In this document: positions 1 to 11,783 of the stretch, one piece after another
Layout: each line of letters begins with the position of its first letter
Numbering within the stretch: the stretch's first letter is position 1
Source of the DNA: Artocarpus heterophyllus
Lineage: Eukaryota > Streptophyta > Magnoliopsida > Rosales > Moraceae
Assembly: GCA_025403435.1 (NCBI GenBank)
Contig: CM046332.1
Span: 4,723,596 to 4,787,595 of the forward strand
DNA: 64,000 nucleotides
Direction of reading: 5' to 3'
The notes under the pieces: model-generated
What the model was told of the DNA's origin: nothing
Database searches by the model: none
Seen by the model: only the letters and a program-made list of their open reading frames with translations
Made by a program: the position numbers and the translations under genes

Positions 1-10
1 TCAAACATCG

Positions 11-45
11 ACAGGCCGAACAATGATGTTCAGCAGGCCGACCGA
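11..45. repeat. Two CAGGCCGA motifs, 23 bp apart
   Basis: ACAGGCCGAAC and GCAGGCCGACC lie 23 bp apart. They are the minus-strand form of the CGGCCTGCCGAA motif that forms longer arrays elsewhere in this window. The array may continue left of the window. Confidence 0.6.
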
Positions 46-2160
46 GCCAAAATCCATGAGATACTTAATTTGTAAAACAGATTTAACTTTTCATAAAAAT
101 GCAAAAGGTCAAAATTCTTTAAAATGATAAAATAAAATATAAAACCATAGTTCATGTATTCTTAAAACTTAACATAAAAATAATGTTCAAAACATAAAAC
201 TTGATTTAAAACATAAAAACATTCTTCTTGGCATTTTTTTGGTTACAATTCATAGTGCTTAATGCTCACATGCCTTCCCATGTCCTCTGCCTATTCCATG
301 ATTTTCTTACCCTTATCTGCAACATGACATAAAACTTGATTAAGCTAATGCTTAGTAAGTACATATAATTCTCACAATTTAAAACATTTTATATACATTA
401 TCATCATCATCATATCATAAAAGTGCCTTAAGTACAATTTCATAGAAACATATCTTTCATTACATTGACCATATTAAAACTTATTCATTTTATCTTAAGG
501 GCCCAAGTGTTACACCATAAACATCATCATAGGCGCGCTGTCATGAGAGGAGAAGGGTAGCTAATCCAAAACCAAACATGACATCATAACATATCATAGC
601 ATAACATTGGTGTGCAACACTTATTAGGTGATACATATATATACATAACTTTTCATACTTTGAAACATGTCATCATCATACATGCATAACTTTAAATCAT
701 GAAAATCTTTCATAAGAAATTCTTTAAGGAAAATAACCATGAAATCATCATGAATATCATTGTGAACATAACATCAAACCTTGTAAAACGTGTCATGTTG
801 TAGGTGAGAATGTACTTACCTTAAAGCTAGCTTACTTAACCTTAATATGCTTTGGTGACGATGCCGTGGTCTCGATGTGCTCGTTCCTTTGTGTGTTCAT
901 GCCATTTATCCATTAAAAATATAATAAAATTAACACTTATCATAAAACATCCATTCATATATCATCACATATTCATTCATCTCATTTACAAACACAAACA
1001 CAATTCATAACCATAATTATCAAAACATAAAATTATCATCACATAAACATGTTATCATGATTTTTTCTTAAATCATAAAAATTACCTTAAACATGTAAAA
1101 AAAACCATACATTTTAAAATTCATATAAACATCTCATTATCATGCATTTCAATATCATAAAATTATTTCATCATCAATAAAAATCATTTAAACATATAAA
1201 ACATTTCATAAAACAAAAAATCCAAAAATAACATTGTTAAAACAGTTTTCTTGACCTAACCTCCTAAAAATTTCATAACATAAAATACATTCATCAAAAC
1301 ATTACCAAACTTTGCAGTCAATATCATAACATATACATGAACATTCTTGTCAACTTTCATGAAAAACATCATTCATTTACCCCTTGAATAAAAATTACAT
1401 TTTCATACATCATATCCAAATAACAATATTTCACTGTGAAGGGTAGAGGATAGAAAATTCATATTTTATCATAGAAACAATGAAAAGACTTGAAACTTGG
1501 AGAAACATCACATAACACATACATGCATAACATATTAAAAATTCAGGACAAAATACAATACCTAGAGAAAGATATTGCAGACGAATTGAGGAGGAGAGAT
1601 ACTTTTCAGAATTACTGGAAAAATTGAGTTCTTACCTTGAGAATTTATTTTCAAAATCCTTGAATTCGACCAACAAAATATAACTTTTCTTTCACTATTT
1701 GCAGAGAATTTTCGAGAGAGAAGAAATGGAATTCGTGGAGAAGAGAAGAGGAAGAGAGGATTGAGAAAACGTCTCAGAAACTGAGAGAGAGAAGAGTGAC
1801 AAGATGAGAGAAAAAGATGGAAAAAAACGTTAAAAGTTTTTTAACATAATGAGCATAATTGAAAAATTCAATACCCTCTATTAAGTCAGAATTTTTTGAC
1901 TAATTGATGGCTATTGGCGTGGAGGAAGGAGAGAAGAAAGGGAAAGTCAAACAACCACTCATCACTTACCATGTTTTGCCCTCTTAAAATGGAAAACCAT
2001 TTAAAATCATGCCAATCAATGCGAAGCCAAACCTTTTATTTCCTTAACTAACAAAATTATTCCATTATTATGCCAATTAATCACATTAAATCACCCATTT
2101 AACGTAATTATCTTAGCCATAAATTTGGAGACATTTCTGCTGACTGCTCGTCAGCTGTCT

Positions 2161-2243
2161 TCGGCCTGTCGATTTTCCCCTTCGGCTTGCCGATGGTTTC
2201 CATCGGCCTGTCGATCTTCGGCAGCCTTTTCGGCCTGCCGAAC
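2161..2243. repeat. Short array of CGGCCTGCCGA-type near-palindromes
   Basis: Motifs starting with GGC at about 2163, 2184, 2205, 2220 (inverted) and 2232 have the form TCGGCCTGTCGA or TCGGCTTGCCGA. The first three are exactly 21 bp apart. The array lies in the U3-side third of the minus-strand LTR. A reading frame runs through it but is compositionally driven, not a gene. Confidence 0.7.
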
Positions 2244-2490
2244 TATCTTTAAATGCCATACATTAAAACATTCAATTCATCATTGCATCATAATTAAACA
2301 TACATTATAAATCACATGAACACTTGAGCACAACGATTTCATGCGGTTGTCACCTGTCATAAAACTTGAAATAAAAGCTAGTAACATTAAAATCATATAT
2401 CATAACATGTCACATAAATTATTAATAAAATTTCCTTAATGTCTTTACTAACTTAACGTGACCTATTACATAAAATAGGTGGGTGTTACA

Positions 2491-4022
2491 ACAACATCAC
2501 AAAGCACCTTGTCCTTATACTTTCCAATAGAAAACGCTACCATCAACTGTTTAGTAACCTTGATCTCACCACAATCATTTAGCCATTGAAGCCGGTATGG
2601 CCTTGGATGCTTCAAGGTAGGTAATGCCAATTTCTCCACTAACTCGGTGCTAGCCACATTTGTGCAACTTCCTCCATCTATTATCACAATGCAAACCTTG
2701 TTATTCATAAAACACCGTGTGTGAAACAAATTCTCTCGTTGATTATTCTCTTATACTTTAGCCTATGCACTGAGAGCTCGTCTTGCCACTAACGACTCTT
2801 CAACTACAGCACACTCCCCATCATAGGCATCTTTGAGAGGTGGCATGTCATCTATTTCTTCTTCTTCTTCATCCTCTGAAACAATCTCTCCTTGAGCTGT
2901 AATCGCCATTACTCTCTTGTTTGGACATTCGTGAGATATGTGACCCCTGCTTTGACATTTAAAGCACTTAATGTCATGACTTTTCGAGGTAGAAAATTCA
3001 GTGTTACCTTGTTTAGGTGCAGCAACTTGTTTGGCATCCTTAGAGGGCTCGGTCTTTGGCTTGTTTGATGGAAATTTATCCTGTTTAGGGGCTAGTCTCC
3101 ATGTGTTTGATGTAGCCATGCTAGATCCCCTCCTTGCCATGTTTCTTCGCTTCAACTGTTGCTTGACTTTGATGGCTTGGTGCACCATATCTGTCAGCTC
3201 CACATAATGTTGCATTTCTTCCACATCCACAATCTCATGGTTTAAACCATGCAAGAACCTAGCCATAGTCGCCTCCCGGTCCTTCACTACATTTGCACGG
3301 ATCATTGCAACCTCCATCTCCTTATGGTATTCATCAACACTCCTATTACCTTGTGTGAGGTGTTGGAGCTTGTTGTACAACTCCCTATGGTAGTAACTCG
3401 GGATGAATCATTTGCACATGATTGCATTCATTTCCTCCTACGTCTCAACAGATCGCTCTCTGTTTCTCCTTCTATCCTTTAACAACTGATCCCACCAAAC
3501 AATAACATAGTTAGTGAATTCAATTGCAACGAGTTTTATCTTTTTAACTTGGAGTAGATGTGGCAACCGAAGACCATCTCCATCCTCTTCTCCCACTCTA
3601 GATACACCTTAGGATCATTTTATCCTTGAAAGGATGGAATCTTCACCTTGATGCTTCCTAAGTTATCATCCTACCTCTACCTACCTAGCTTCTCTTCTCT
3701 ATTCCTTAAACCACGCCCAAACCTGCCCCGGTTATTAGGTGAATCATCAAACTCCTTCCAGTCATCATCATCCTCTACATGCCCCCATTGTTCACCATGG
3801 TGTACACGTCTAGGTTGCCTAATGGAATTATTTTGGCATTGCCCCCTTAGGTGTTCCCTCTTCCAACCTATCCATTCTCTCATGTAAAGGTTCCAATTCA
3901 GCTCTCATCATCCGTCTCAATTCCCCCATCAAAGCTTGTAATTGTAGGTTCGGAATGGTTCGTTGTTGGGCTTCTTTGGTTGAATTATCTTCTTGATTGT
4001 GAGACATGTTTAGAGTCTGCAA
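2491..4022 (-). pseudogene. Gypsy gag-protease, frameshifted and interrupted
   Basis: The gag start is likely the ATG at 4007 (MSHNQE) or 4022. Gag reads in one frame at 4022-3828, in another around 3883-3677, and back in the first from 3380, so at least two frameshifts are present, with further stops around 3380-3680. The nucleocapsid zinc knuckle CFKCQSRGHISHEC (CX2CX4HX4C) lies at about 2970-2925. A retropepsin active-site segment, IDGGSCTNVAS, follows near 2680, where the usual DSG/DTG is DGG as in several plant Gypsy proteases. A stop at 2763 separates gag from protease. The protease is cut at 2491 by the inserted LTR, so its C-terminal half is absent here. It is not expected to make a functional polyprotein. 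Confidence 0.8.
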
Positions 4023-4768
4023 TAAAAGGTTAGGAACCTCACAAGCACTCCCTCACATGTTTCACTCAAGAATGATTCGCTCACACTCGTGTTTCAGTCA
4101 AATTAGCTTTTAACTTAATGTTCTCACCGCTCTTGCCCTTTTCCACTCGTTGTGTCTTCTCAAATTCTTAATCAGACTCAAGAAACACACAAGATCAAAG
4201 CAGCAATTCAAACTACCCAAACAACCTAGAAGATTTAACATGTAATACATAGAATGGCAAATGAAGACTCAATAACAATGATGCTAAATCACAAGAATGT
4301 GTAAAATGAGTAGCCAAATTTTTTTTTTTGTGTTTTTTTTTTTTTTTTTTGCTATGGAGTAAAGTGTGTTATGGGCTTATGGAACCCTATAGTGATGAAA
4401 ACAAACAAAAAATTTTAAGATGGGTCTCCAGACTTTTTTTTTCTTCCGGATCCTCTTGTTTTCTTTGTTTTCTTTCCTTTTTCTTTCTTTTCTTTTTAGA
4501 TCCCGCTTTTTTTTACACGAGAAACAAATGGGAACCATCAAATTTAAATCAAATGGAAATTAACTGACAAAAGTATTCAAAGCAAATGGAATTGGCAAAT
4601 TTTGAACAAGAAAAGGAAGGGAAGAATTTGGCGAAGAAATTCATACCTTAAACCAGGAATTTTTTTTTTCAAGACTCTAAATTTGACTTTTTTTTAGGAC
4701 TCTAAATTTGACTTTTTTTTAACAAGAACAAGAACATAGGATAAAGGATAGTCAAACTTGCCTTGGAA
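4023..4768 (-). other. Leader of the Gypsy element, non-coding, with a 25-bp tandem duplication
   Basis: This is untranslated sequence between primer-binding site and gag. It holds long T-runs (4318-4350), a T-rich stretch at 4430-4510, and two adjacent copies of a 25-bp unit (GACTCTAAATTTGAC followed by a T-run) at 4673-4697 and 4698-4722. No convincing coding sequence is present. Confidence 0.55.
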
Positions 4769-4785
4769 CCAATGCTCTAATACCA
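4769..4785 (-). promoter_or_regulatory. Primer-binding site, initiator tRNA-Met type
   Basis: On the minus strand this reads TGGTATTAGAGCATTGG, one change from the common plant TGGTATCAGAGC core complementary to the 3' end of initiator tRNA-Met. It sits 2 nt inside the LTR end at 4788, the expected position for priming minus-strand cDNA. Confidence 0.75.
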
Positions 4786-4787
4786 AC

Positions 4788-5736
4788 TGATATGAACCCC
4801 ACCGACTAACGCGACAAGACGTGAACCAAATCTAGAATCGAACCCCTAATCCCTTAAAACACATATTTGTTGAGCCTTGACTCGTAATCTAGTGAGACAT
4901 GAACCAAGAACCACGGATAGGAGGACATCACACCTAAAATTGCAAGAACACTTAAAACCCTAGATGATAAGTCAGTTTGTTGAACGCCACAAGATTAATC
5001 TTGCTAAGTTCAAAAAGTCTTCTCAAGAAAATAAGAAGAACGTAAGAAAGCCTCACCTAATTTGTGAAAATGATCTGATTTCTTCTCCTCCTAAAATAAC
5101 AAAGTGTTTACAAATATATGGGAACGATATGCAGCCCAAAAATCCCTAAGTAAATCCTGACTTGGAAAATCCCTTAATTGGTGCTTTCCCATGTGAAATT
5201 AAGCCCTAAAATCCAAACTTTGCTGGCTGTAATCCAACAGAAATACCATAAAAGGAAAGTAGCTAATTTTATCCCTTAAAATGCCCCTAACCTAATCTAG
5301 AAAAGGGAAAGTATCCAGGTTTGTTTTCATGCCTAACAAAATCGAATTTGACAACTAAGAAAATACGAAAATGTCATCAGGAAAATAAATTGATGACGAG
5401 GCTCGAACTTGATGACATGGTGCTCATGTGTCGATGCAAAATAGGAAGGTTTCCCAAAATTACAAATCTGACAAATTGGCCCCACAATTTACTGGAATCA
5501 TGCACCATCATTAATGTGAATCTTCTAGAACCTTAATCATAGTGACTAGGCTCTCGTGACATTGACTTGGGCCGATGCCGGGGCTCCATTTATGTGAAAC
5601 GTCGCAAACTTGTTGATTGAGCCTGTTCAATGCTTCCTTGAATTGCTTGGCCTTAGATCTCGTGATCGGACCACTTGAATGGCTTAATGGATCACGAACA
5701 TGACTCCTAACTTGTGCAGCTCCATTGCTTGCATCA
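4788..5736 (-). mobile_element. 5' LTR of the truncated Gypsy element
   Basis: It starts TGATATGAACCCC at 4788 beside the primer-binding site and ends GCATCA at 5736, giving short inverted TGAT/ATCA ends and a length of 949 bp. It aligns along its length with the solo LTR at 45956-46764: both start with an ACGCGAC-containing segment, share a GATAAGTCA...GCCACAAGA segment, and end with a CTCGTGATCGGACCA-like segment followed by GGATCA. Confidence 0.75.
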
Positions 5737-5949
5737 AAGATTATTTAAGGAAAAAAAAAGAAGAAAAAAAAAAGCAAAACAAAAATAGAAATATAAATGA
5801 AACATGGTAAATGCAAAAGGAGAGAGAGAAATTCTTGTGATGTAACCTTGAAGAATGAAACGGATACATGTTTGATGTTTTACACGTTTAGTATATGCTA
5901 ATGAGTAATGATAAAGATGTTATTCTGTACAATTTTTGCAAAAGGAAAT
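5737..5949. other. A-rich intergenic stretch
   Basis: A-rich runs follow the LTR (5752-5785). No coding sequence or known repeat was recognised. Confidence 0.4.
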
Positions 5950-6220
5950 AGCGAAATAACACTCAAAATGGTGTCATTCACATTTGTTCCCTAAAAAATA
6001 AAAAATAAAAAAGGGTATTGCCCCCCAATTAAAAAGGAAAATTTTGATAATTGATATCTTTTAAGATTTACTTTTTATAAATACCACACATCTTTGTTTG
6101 TGGTATAACTTAATATATAATATGAATGATAGTGTGACATAACTGTTTCTAAGTGTAGCATAAATAAAAATAACTTTTAAAAGTGTGGCATAACATGTAA
6201 TTTCCTCTAAAAAATTAATA
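5950..6220. repeat. Dispersed AT-rich repeat, also at about 46920-47140
   Basis: Shared words in the same order (AATATGAATGATAG / AATATAAATGATAG, GCATAAATAAAAA / ACATAAATAAAAA, GTGTGGCATAACAT / GTGTGGCTTAACAT) show this segment and 46920-47140 are diverged copies of one repeat. No terminal inverted repeats were resolved, so the class is unknown. Confidence 0.55.
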
Positions 6221-6960
6221 TACTAGATTACCAAAGGAGATGCCAACATAAATAGAAGTGACTGACAATGATCTCTATCATTGGTGTCGATCACTGAAGA
6301 GTAATCTCGTAGAATATTTTTAGTAATCAACTAGATATTTTTTTAAATGGTGTCATCGCATATAGATCTGAAAGTTTCGTGGCCAAGCTATTTGGTGAGT
6401 GCAAGCTTTGAATTGACGATCATTGAGTGTGAGCTTCATAGACATTCTCTGCTGCAATCTTTGGTTCTTGATGTGAGCTTTAGCGGCAAGCAAAGGTAAA
6501 GAGAGATGAGAAAGATACAGGAAGAGAGATGCAAGAAAGAGTTTTGGTTTTGTTAGTTTAAATTGGGTTTAGAAAACTATATTTAAATAATTTAGACTAA
6601 TCACTTATTAGTGGCATCATAAACCTCCACCACTCATATGTGCCGGCATAAATACTGAGACTAGAAATCAAGTCAAAACCCAGCTAATTATCTCGATGAA
6701 TTTTAAAGGAATATCATGTTGCAGATGGTGGATTTTGTACAATATCCGTTTGAAGGTGAAAACCCAAATTCCGTCATATGATGTAAATGGGTTCACTTTG
6801 TGGACCCAAACTGGGCTTGGGAAACTCTATGGTTTGTAATTTTGATGGATCAAGAATAATTAAATGGGCTCATTTATTTTCGGTTCAACTTAATATTAAA
6901 TCCTACATTTGGGTTAAGGGTGAACGGATGGTGGAGAAGTTCCAATAGCCTTCTTTATTA
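6221..6960. other. Non-coding, with a GC-richer island and purine-rich tract
   Basis: A GC-richer patch at about 6360-6500 is followed by a purine-rich tract (about 6495-6545). The same layout recurs near 12700-13090 and 18610-19150. No open frame of useful length was seen. Confidence 0.35.
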
Positions 6961-7575
6961 TCATTGTTAGACCAAAAAACCCAAAACTTAGATCCTAGAG
7001 GCTTTCCATGAGCTAAAAAGGATTAAAAAACCATTTTAGACCATGCTACAGACGCACTCTAACACGCCTCCAAAGGTGCCCTGCACCTAGTGCTAGAATC
7101 AAATGTTTAGCCAAAATTAGAGGGATAAGTGACAGCAAGCAAGTTTGATGACTGTCAAACCTTCGAAGATCAAAATTCCGGTACATGAAACTTGGTCAAA
7201 CTATGCATAGAGCCTCGTAAACCAAGGGAATATGCCAAATAAGCTAAAATTGGGGAATTTGGTTAAACTATTTTTGTATTATTGCAGGAGCATGCTTAGA
7301 AAGTTCCTGGAAGCTCTTGCTCTAGTATAGGAATGGATCGTTTTAGTGGTTCTCCAGAGTACAATGGCAGGTCCTCTAAAGCAAAACACTACACTCTCCC
7401 CTGCAAATACCCCTTTATTTCCAACCATTTCCATGACAGTTTACAACGCCTATCTCACCAACCATCTTTCTTAATTTCTCTCGAGTTTGTGCCTTTCAAA
7501 CTTATCATTTTCTTTAAGTATGCATTTTTTGAACTTGAAATTTCCTCAAATGTTCTCAAAAACATTCCTTAGGCC
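6961..7575 (+). mobile_element. Possible LTR fragment, related to 55442-55935
   Basis: Both segments contain a CTCCCCT-(A/G)-(C/T)AAA-(C/T)ACCCCT promoter-like run followed by TTTGTGC(C/T)(C/T)TT and then GAACTTG or GGACTTG, in the same order and spacing. This fits the TATA and leader part of an LTR. Boundaries, orientation and superfamily are not established. Confidence 0.35.
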
Positions 7576-7624
7576 CACCACTAAAGCCTTGCCAGCCTTA
7601 GGAAATCTTTAAAATACTAATTGA

Positions 7625-7960
7625 AAGCACTTGTTAGAGAGTTGGGTATAATAATCTATTATAGACACATAGACACATCTTAATATACATGTAAGGTTAT
7701 AAGAATTAAAAAAATAAAAAATAAAGAAAGAATGAGATATAATATCTTGAAGGAATAAAGGAAAAAAAAGAAAAAACATAACGAAAGAAAAAAAGCAAAA
7801 GGAGTGAAAGAAGAGCCAGATGGAAACAAAAAAAAAAAAAAAAAAGGAAGAGACGAAGAAGTGTTATTGGCACTTTTCTATATGTAAGGAGTATTACACC
7901 TCTATCATCTTTTGTTACCATCTTTACCATTAACGAATCTTGAAGTTTTTGGGATTCTTC
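7625..7960. repeat. One arm of a diverged inverted repeat (other arm about 11800-12020)
   Basis: The reverse complement of this segment shares words with 11800-12020 in the same order: TTATAACCTTACATGTA versus TTATAACCTTATATGTA, then TTAAGATG, TGTGTCTAT, and on the other side TTACATATA with AAAAGTG. The arms enclose about 3.8 kb and might be remnants of one transposon or two opposite copies of one repeat. Confidence 0.45.
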
Positions 7961-9900
7961 TCGGTAGTTCCACACTTACCTTTAGAGATAGTCTAAGATC
8001 ATCTCTAAAGGATATTTAGGAATCACTTAAAGCCTTTTAACTTCATCGCCTTCGTCGTTGTCAGAAGGCTTTGAACTTTGCCATCACCAGTAACACTCAA
8101 AAATCATTTACAGAGACCACTTAATTTCGTCTCCGGTGCTTTGGTTAAGTCTGCCTCCAGAGCTTGTCCCAAGTAGTCTCGAGAGCCAGTCCTGACCATC
8201 TTCGAAGCTCACTAGAGTGATCTTTAGAGCCCGTATCTCTACAAACCTTATGACTACAAAGCTCCTTATTACATCTCCATCAACCATATGGTTGCTCCAT
8301 CTTCCAAACTTCACTAACTCTTTTTATTTGTTATTGTTGTTGCTGCACTTCATTTCAGTTGCTTGGCAACAAAGTGGGCCCCAAGAGTTGTTCTTCTTAG
8401 GCTCACTTTGGCCATGACCGACCCCATCATTATGTTAAAGGTCAAGTACTGAGTCTTTTGACCACGTTAAAATTACTGCCATTGAATCAAGAATTACTCA
8501 TATGCTACCTCGACAAGTCATACCCTTCAAAATCTAACAGACCCCAACACATGTTTATAATTTGGTTATATGCTACTTTCGAAAACTGGTCATTTTCTTG
8601 CGTCATTTTGATGTAAAAATTAAGCGTAAAGAAGGGTATGATGCTGATTATATTCACGCCTTGATGGGGACAATTATACATACCCATTAGCTTTCGCTAT
8701 TGTTGACTTGGAAAATGTTGTTTATGGGAGTGCTTCCTTAATAAATTAAGGGAGGAAATTGGGCATCATGAGAGTCTGGTTGTTAATTTTAATCCACGTA
8801 AGTAGCATTGCAAAGACATTTATTGATGCACACCATGGAATATGTGTTTATCATAATCTGAAGACAAAATTCAAGGAGCCCAAATTTTCATGCTAGAGCG
8901 TTTAATACAACAATGTTTAGAAGTTATTGACTACGAGAGATGGACAGATGTCTACAGGTAGTGATCAATCGAGAAATTCTAGTAATGAGGGCTAATTATA
9001 ACTAAAACAAAAATTAATCAGAGCCATAAATTAACTTTTGTAATTTTAGTGGAGTTCACATGTCTACTACACTATAGAACACATATGCATATAGAGTTTT
9101 TGAAAATAAATAAAAAAATTGGTGGGGGCTTAGGCCCCACTTAGCCCTAAATGGCTTTGTGCATGGTGACATGTATGTTCTCATGACCACGTATGTTTCT
9201 AAATCTTTTAACAATGTATTTAGAATGGGAATGGAGTTGTCTGTTGCAAAAGTGATTTGTCAATAGTTTCGATGTTGGTATGTTCAACTGGTTTAACAAG
9301 AGAAAGGAACACGACTGTAAGCACTTTTATGGAAGTAACAAAATGGTGCACAAGAAATTGAGCAACTCCACTAAGGCTGCAATATCTATGTGAGTTTGTT
9401 TAAGCAAGTTTGTCGCTCTCTATTAATCATGTTTGAATATAAATTTTATAGTTAATCGAAACGTGGCAAGTAATGAGAATCAAATTACCAGAATGCCTAT
9501 GGTGGAGGAGATATGTTTACAACCCATTTATTTGATCGGTTCAGTCGAGTTCAGCTCAATTTGAATGACAATTACAGTTTAAATTGGCGTTTGAAAAAAC
9601 ATTTAATTCGAATTAAACTAATTGTTCAAACTGAGCTAAATTGCCTAACTTAAAGTTCAAACACTCCTTCTAAGTTATGGCGCACCACAATATATTTATG
9701 ATTTGTTTTCTTATAGGTTAAAAATTTTAGTTTTAAGAAAAATAAGCCATTATGCTACCAAAATTTTGTTAGAATTAACTAATATGGGTAGAATGATTCA
9801 TGATGGGTTTTAATAGTAATGGGGGTCATAACTAAATCCTATAAATGTTGAGACTTTACATGGCATTGTCGGATAATTTTTTTGAGGCCATCCAAAGTAT
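7961..9900. other. No gene recognised
   Basis: Mixed-composition, probably old repeat-derived DNA. A moderately GC-richer patch spans about 8040-8420. Short open frames of 60-70 codons here show no domain or conserved motif. Confidence 0.4.
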
Positions 9901-9920
9901 TTATCAAAGTGATATCCTAC

Positions 9921-10042
9921 GGGGTGCTCCTTTATTGGGCACCACTGACATACATATTTTGGTACCATTGATGCTATATGGCCTATTTCATGGGGTGCTC
10001 ATTCGGGGCACAACGGACACAGAGTGCTCATTTAGGGCACGA
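9921..10042. repeat. Three near-palindromic GTGCTC...GGGCAC units
   Basis: Units GGGGTGCTCCTTTATTGGGC (from 9921), GGGGTGCTCATTCGGGGCAC (from about 9992) and GAGTGCTCATTTAGGGCAC (from 10022) each pair GTGCTC with GGGCAC. They may form the GC-rich island of the plus-strand LTR that ends at 10761, in the way CGGCCTGCCG arrays sit in other LTRs here. Confidence 0.55.
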
Positions 10043-10278
10043 CATAATTTATTATGATCTTTCTTTCTTTCTTATACTTCACTAACAATCTGGGATGTTT
10101 GTGGGAGAAATTTGAGCGACAATTATAAAGTTTGAGTTGTCAATTAGTTTGATAAACTGTGAACATGATGAATTTTTCTTATATTGATATGAGATTTTGT
10201 TTTAATAACTTTATAAGGATTTTAAAAATGATGTACGAATGGTATGAAAAATCGAGAGGCAAGTAATAGATTTCCAAA

Positions 10279-10322
10279 AATGTGCACTATGTGCTCACCT
10301 AATGTGCACTATGTGCTCACCC
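10279..10322. repeat. 22-bp tandem duplication
   Basis: AATGTGCACTATGTGCTCAC plus two bases occurs twice in direct succession, differing only in the last base. Confidence 0.85.
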
Positions 10323-10599
10323 TCTTTTTTGCTTTCCCTTTCGGGCTAATCAAATTGATACTTGACATCTGGGAAGGCCGTTGATGCCCCTCGTTGTACG
10401 ATTGGTATTCTCCCTTTAATTTTCTTAGTGCATAGATGATACATGGAATAAACACTCCTAGGAGATAATTGGTTATTTATAAACCTTGTTTTATTTATTG
10501 TTTGAATTTATTTTATTTATTTTGACTAAAATTATGCAGTTGTATTTTTTATTTATTTGATAAACATTCATTTAAATTGTGTATATTTTTATTTTAAAC

Positions 10600-10761
10600 C
10601 TTCTATTTGTATTTTATCTTTTATTTTAAAGACTCTAGAGCATATTGAATTGTTTTTTAGAATTTATGGGCCCCACTATAGTTTCCAAGTGTTTTGGCTT
10701 TCTAGATCTTCAAAAACATTTATTTCAATTTAGTCACTACCCTCATATTCGGGTCGTGACA
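10600..10761 (+). mobile_element. 3' end of a plus-strand Gypsy-type LTR
   Basis: The LTR ends ATTCGGGTCGTGACA at 10761 and is followed 5 nt later by a primer-binding site. The end matches the reverse complement of the start of the LTR at 59054 (TGTCACGCCCCGAA), so the two belong to related families in opposite orientation. The LTR start was not located. It probably lies several kb to the left, behind later insertions. Confidence 0.6.
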
Positions 10762-10765
10762 ATTA

Positions 10766-10777
10766 AGGTATCAGAGC
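10766..10777 (+). promoter_or_regulatory. Primer-binding site core GGTATCAGAGC
   Basis: GGTATCAGAGC follows the LTR end, the tRNA-Met type core seen in plant LTR elements. The first T of the canonical TGG is A here. Confidence 0.7.
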
Positions 10778-11534
10778 GATGGTTTTAAGGTTTTTGGAAT
10801 TACCCTGTTGGGTTTTGAATGGTTTGAGCGAACTACTAGGAAGTAATCATTTGAAATGTAAACTCCGTGCACTAAGTAGTTAGGCTAATGTGTTTGATGT
10901 CCACATTCGTAGTTGATTTTTGCATATCCATTGGCCTTATCTTGTACTTCCCCTACGAGAATTTAATTTCTCTTGGATTTTCATCTTCTATTGATGATGT
11001 TGTTCATGTTTTTTTTTTTAGGTATATTTTTGAATTTGAATGAAATTCAATTGGTTTTGAAAGTCTATTTACTTATTTTTATGTTATGTAGCGATTTATA
11101 GTTCCAAGCGACACTAGTTCCTTATGTAATGCATTTTCAACATGTATTTTGGGTTTAATAATTATTTAGGTGAAGAAGAGATGAGTGAAGCGTGTCCATA
11201 GATTTTGTTCTTTATGTTGTGAGAAGAGTATCCATGAGGTTTAAATTCATTTTGATTAAGTAATGAACTTCAACTTGCAACTCTTGGGACTAAGAGATTG
11301 ATAAGTTCATGGTAAATGTTGGATGAGATAAGCGTTGATGAAAATCTTGGAGACATTTTGATTTATTGATTTTGATATTCCCAATCTTTAGTGTGGTGAT
11401 TGAGATTTTAGGGGTCTAAGTCTTATTTTAAAAGTTGGAAAATTCATAGATGGTGATTTTATTTGACTATATTGAGTTTAGGCAAATGAAAAATTGTTCT
11501 TTTGTGAAATTTGGGGCTTAGAAATACATAATGA
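10778..11534 (+). other. Non-coding leader remnant of the plus-strand LTR element
   Basis: T-rich sequence follows the primer-binding site. No gag or pol segment is recognisable before the next LTR fragment, so the interior is deleted or beyond recognition. Confidence 0.4.
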
Positions 11535-11783
11535 GGAAAAACCATGTGCCACCCACGGTTTTAAAAAAAGGACATGGTTGGCATTTGACAAATTGTTTTG
11601 TTTAAAAATTTAAAATAACAAATAAAAATAATTAAGAGTAATTAAAAATCATTAAAATAATCAAAAATAACATTAATTTAGAAATTTCACAAAATGATCA
11701 AATTAAGTTTAAAACATTCATCATGGCACACTAATCCACTATTTATCTACTAAAAACCACTTAATTAATTTCAGGGCGTGACA
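11535..11783 (-). mobile_element. Gypsy-type LTR fragment, same family as 59054-61182
   Basis: The segment beginning AACCATGTGCCACCCACGG and ending TTTCAGGGCGTGACA aligns with 60945-61182 (AACCATGTGTCACCTACGG ... TTGCAGGGCGTTACA). Shared internal words include ACATTTTACAAATTGTT / GCATTTGACAAATTGTT and TGGCACACTAAT. Only this terminal ~250 bp was recognised. Confidence 0.7.

Larger units (their letters stand above)
1..2490 (-). mobile_element. LTR of a Gypsy-type retrotransposon, left end outside window
   Basis: The right boundary is sharp. The + strand reads GGTGGGTGTTACA up to 2490 and then continues with protease codons of another element, so read on the minus strand this LTR starts TGTAACACCC, a common plant Gypsy LTR start. 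The body is AT-rich and non-coding. A block at about 300-960 (for example the stretch around GTTGTAGGTGAGAATGTACTT) is repeated in diverged form at about 54190-54870, and in opposite orientation at about 14990-15640. It carries a purine-rich tract at 1700-1800 and GC-rich motif clusters near 1-50 and 2161-2245. Because unrelated element sequence flanks it on the right, it is either the 5' LTR of an element lying to the left or a solo LTR. No internal domain is visible, so the superfamily is inferred from LTR ends only. Confidence 0.65.
2491..5736 (-). mobile_element. Ty3/Gypsy element, 5' portion only, truncated by LTR insertion
   Basis: Reading right to left, the order is LTR (5736-4788), primer-binding site, leader, gag and the start of the protease domain. 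The protease reading frame stops at 2491, where the foreign LTR begins. The missing reverse transcriptase, RNase H and integrase would lie to the left of the window if the element was otherwise complete. A solo LTR of the same family is present at 45956-46764. Confidence 0.75.
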
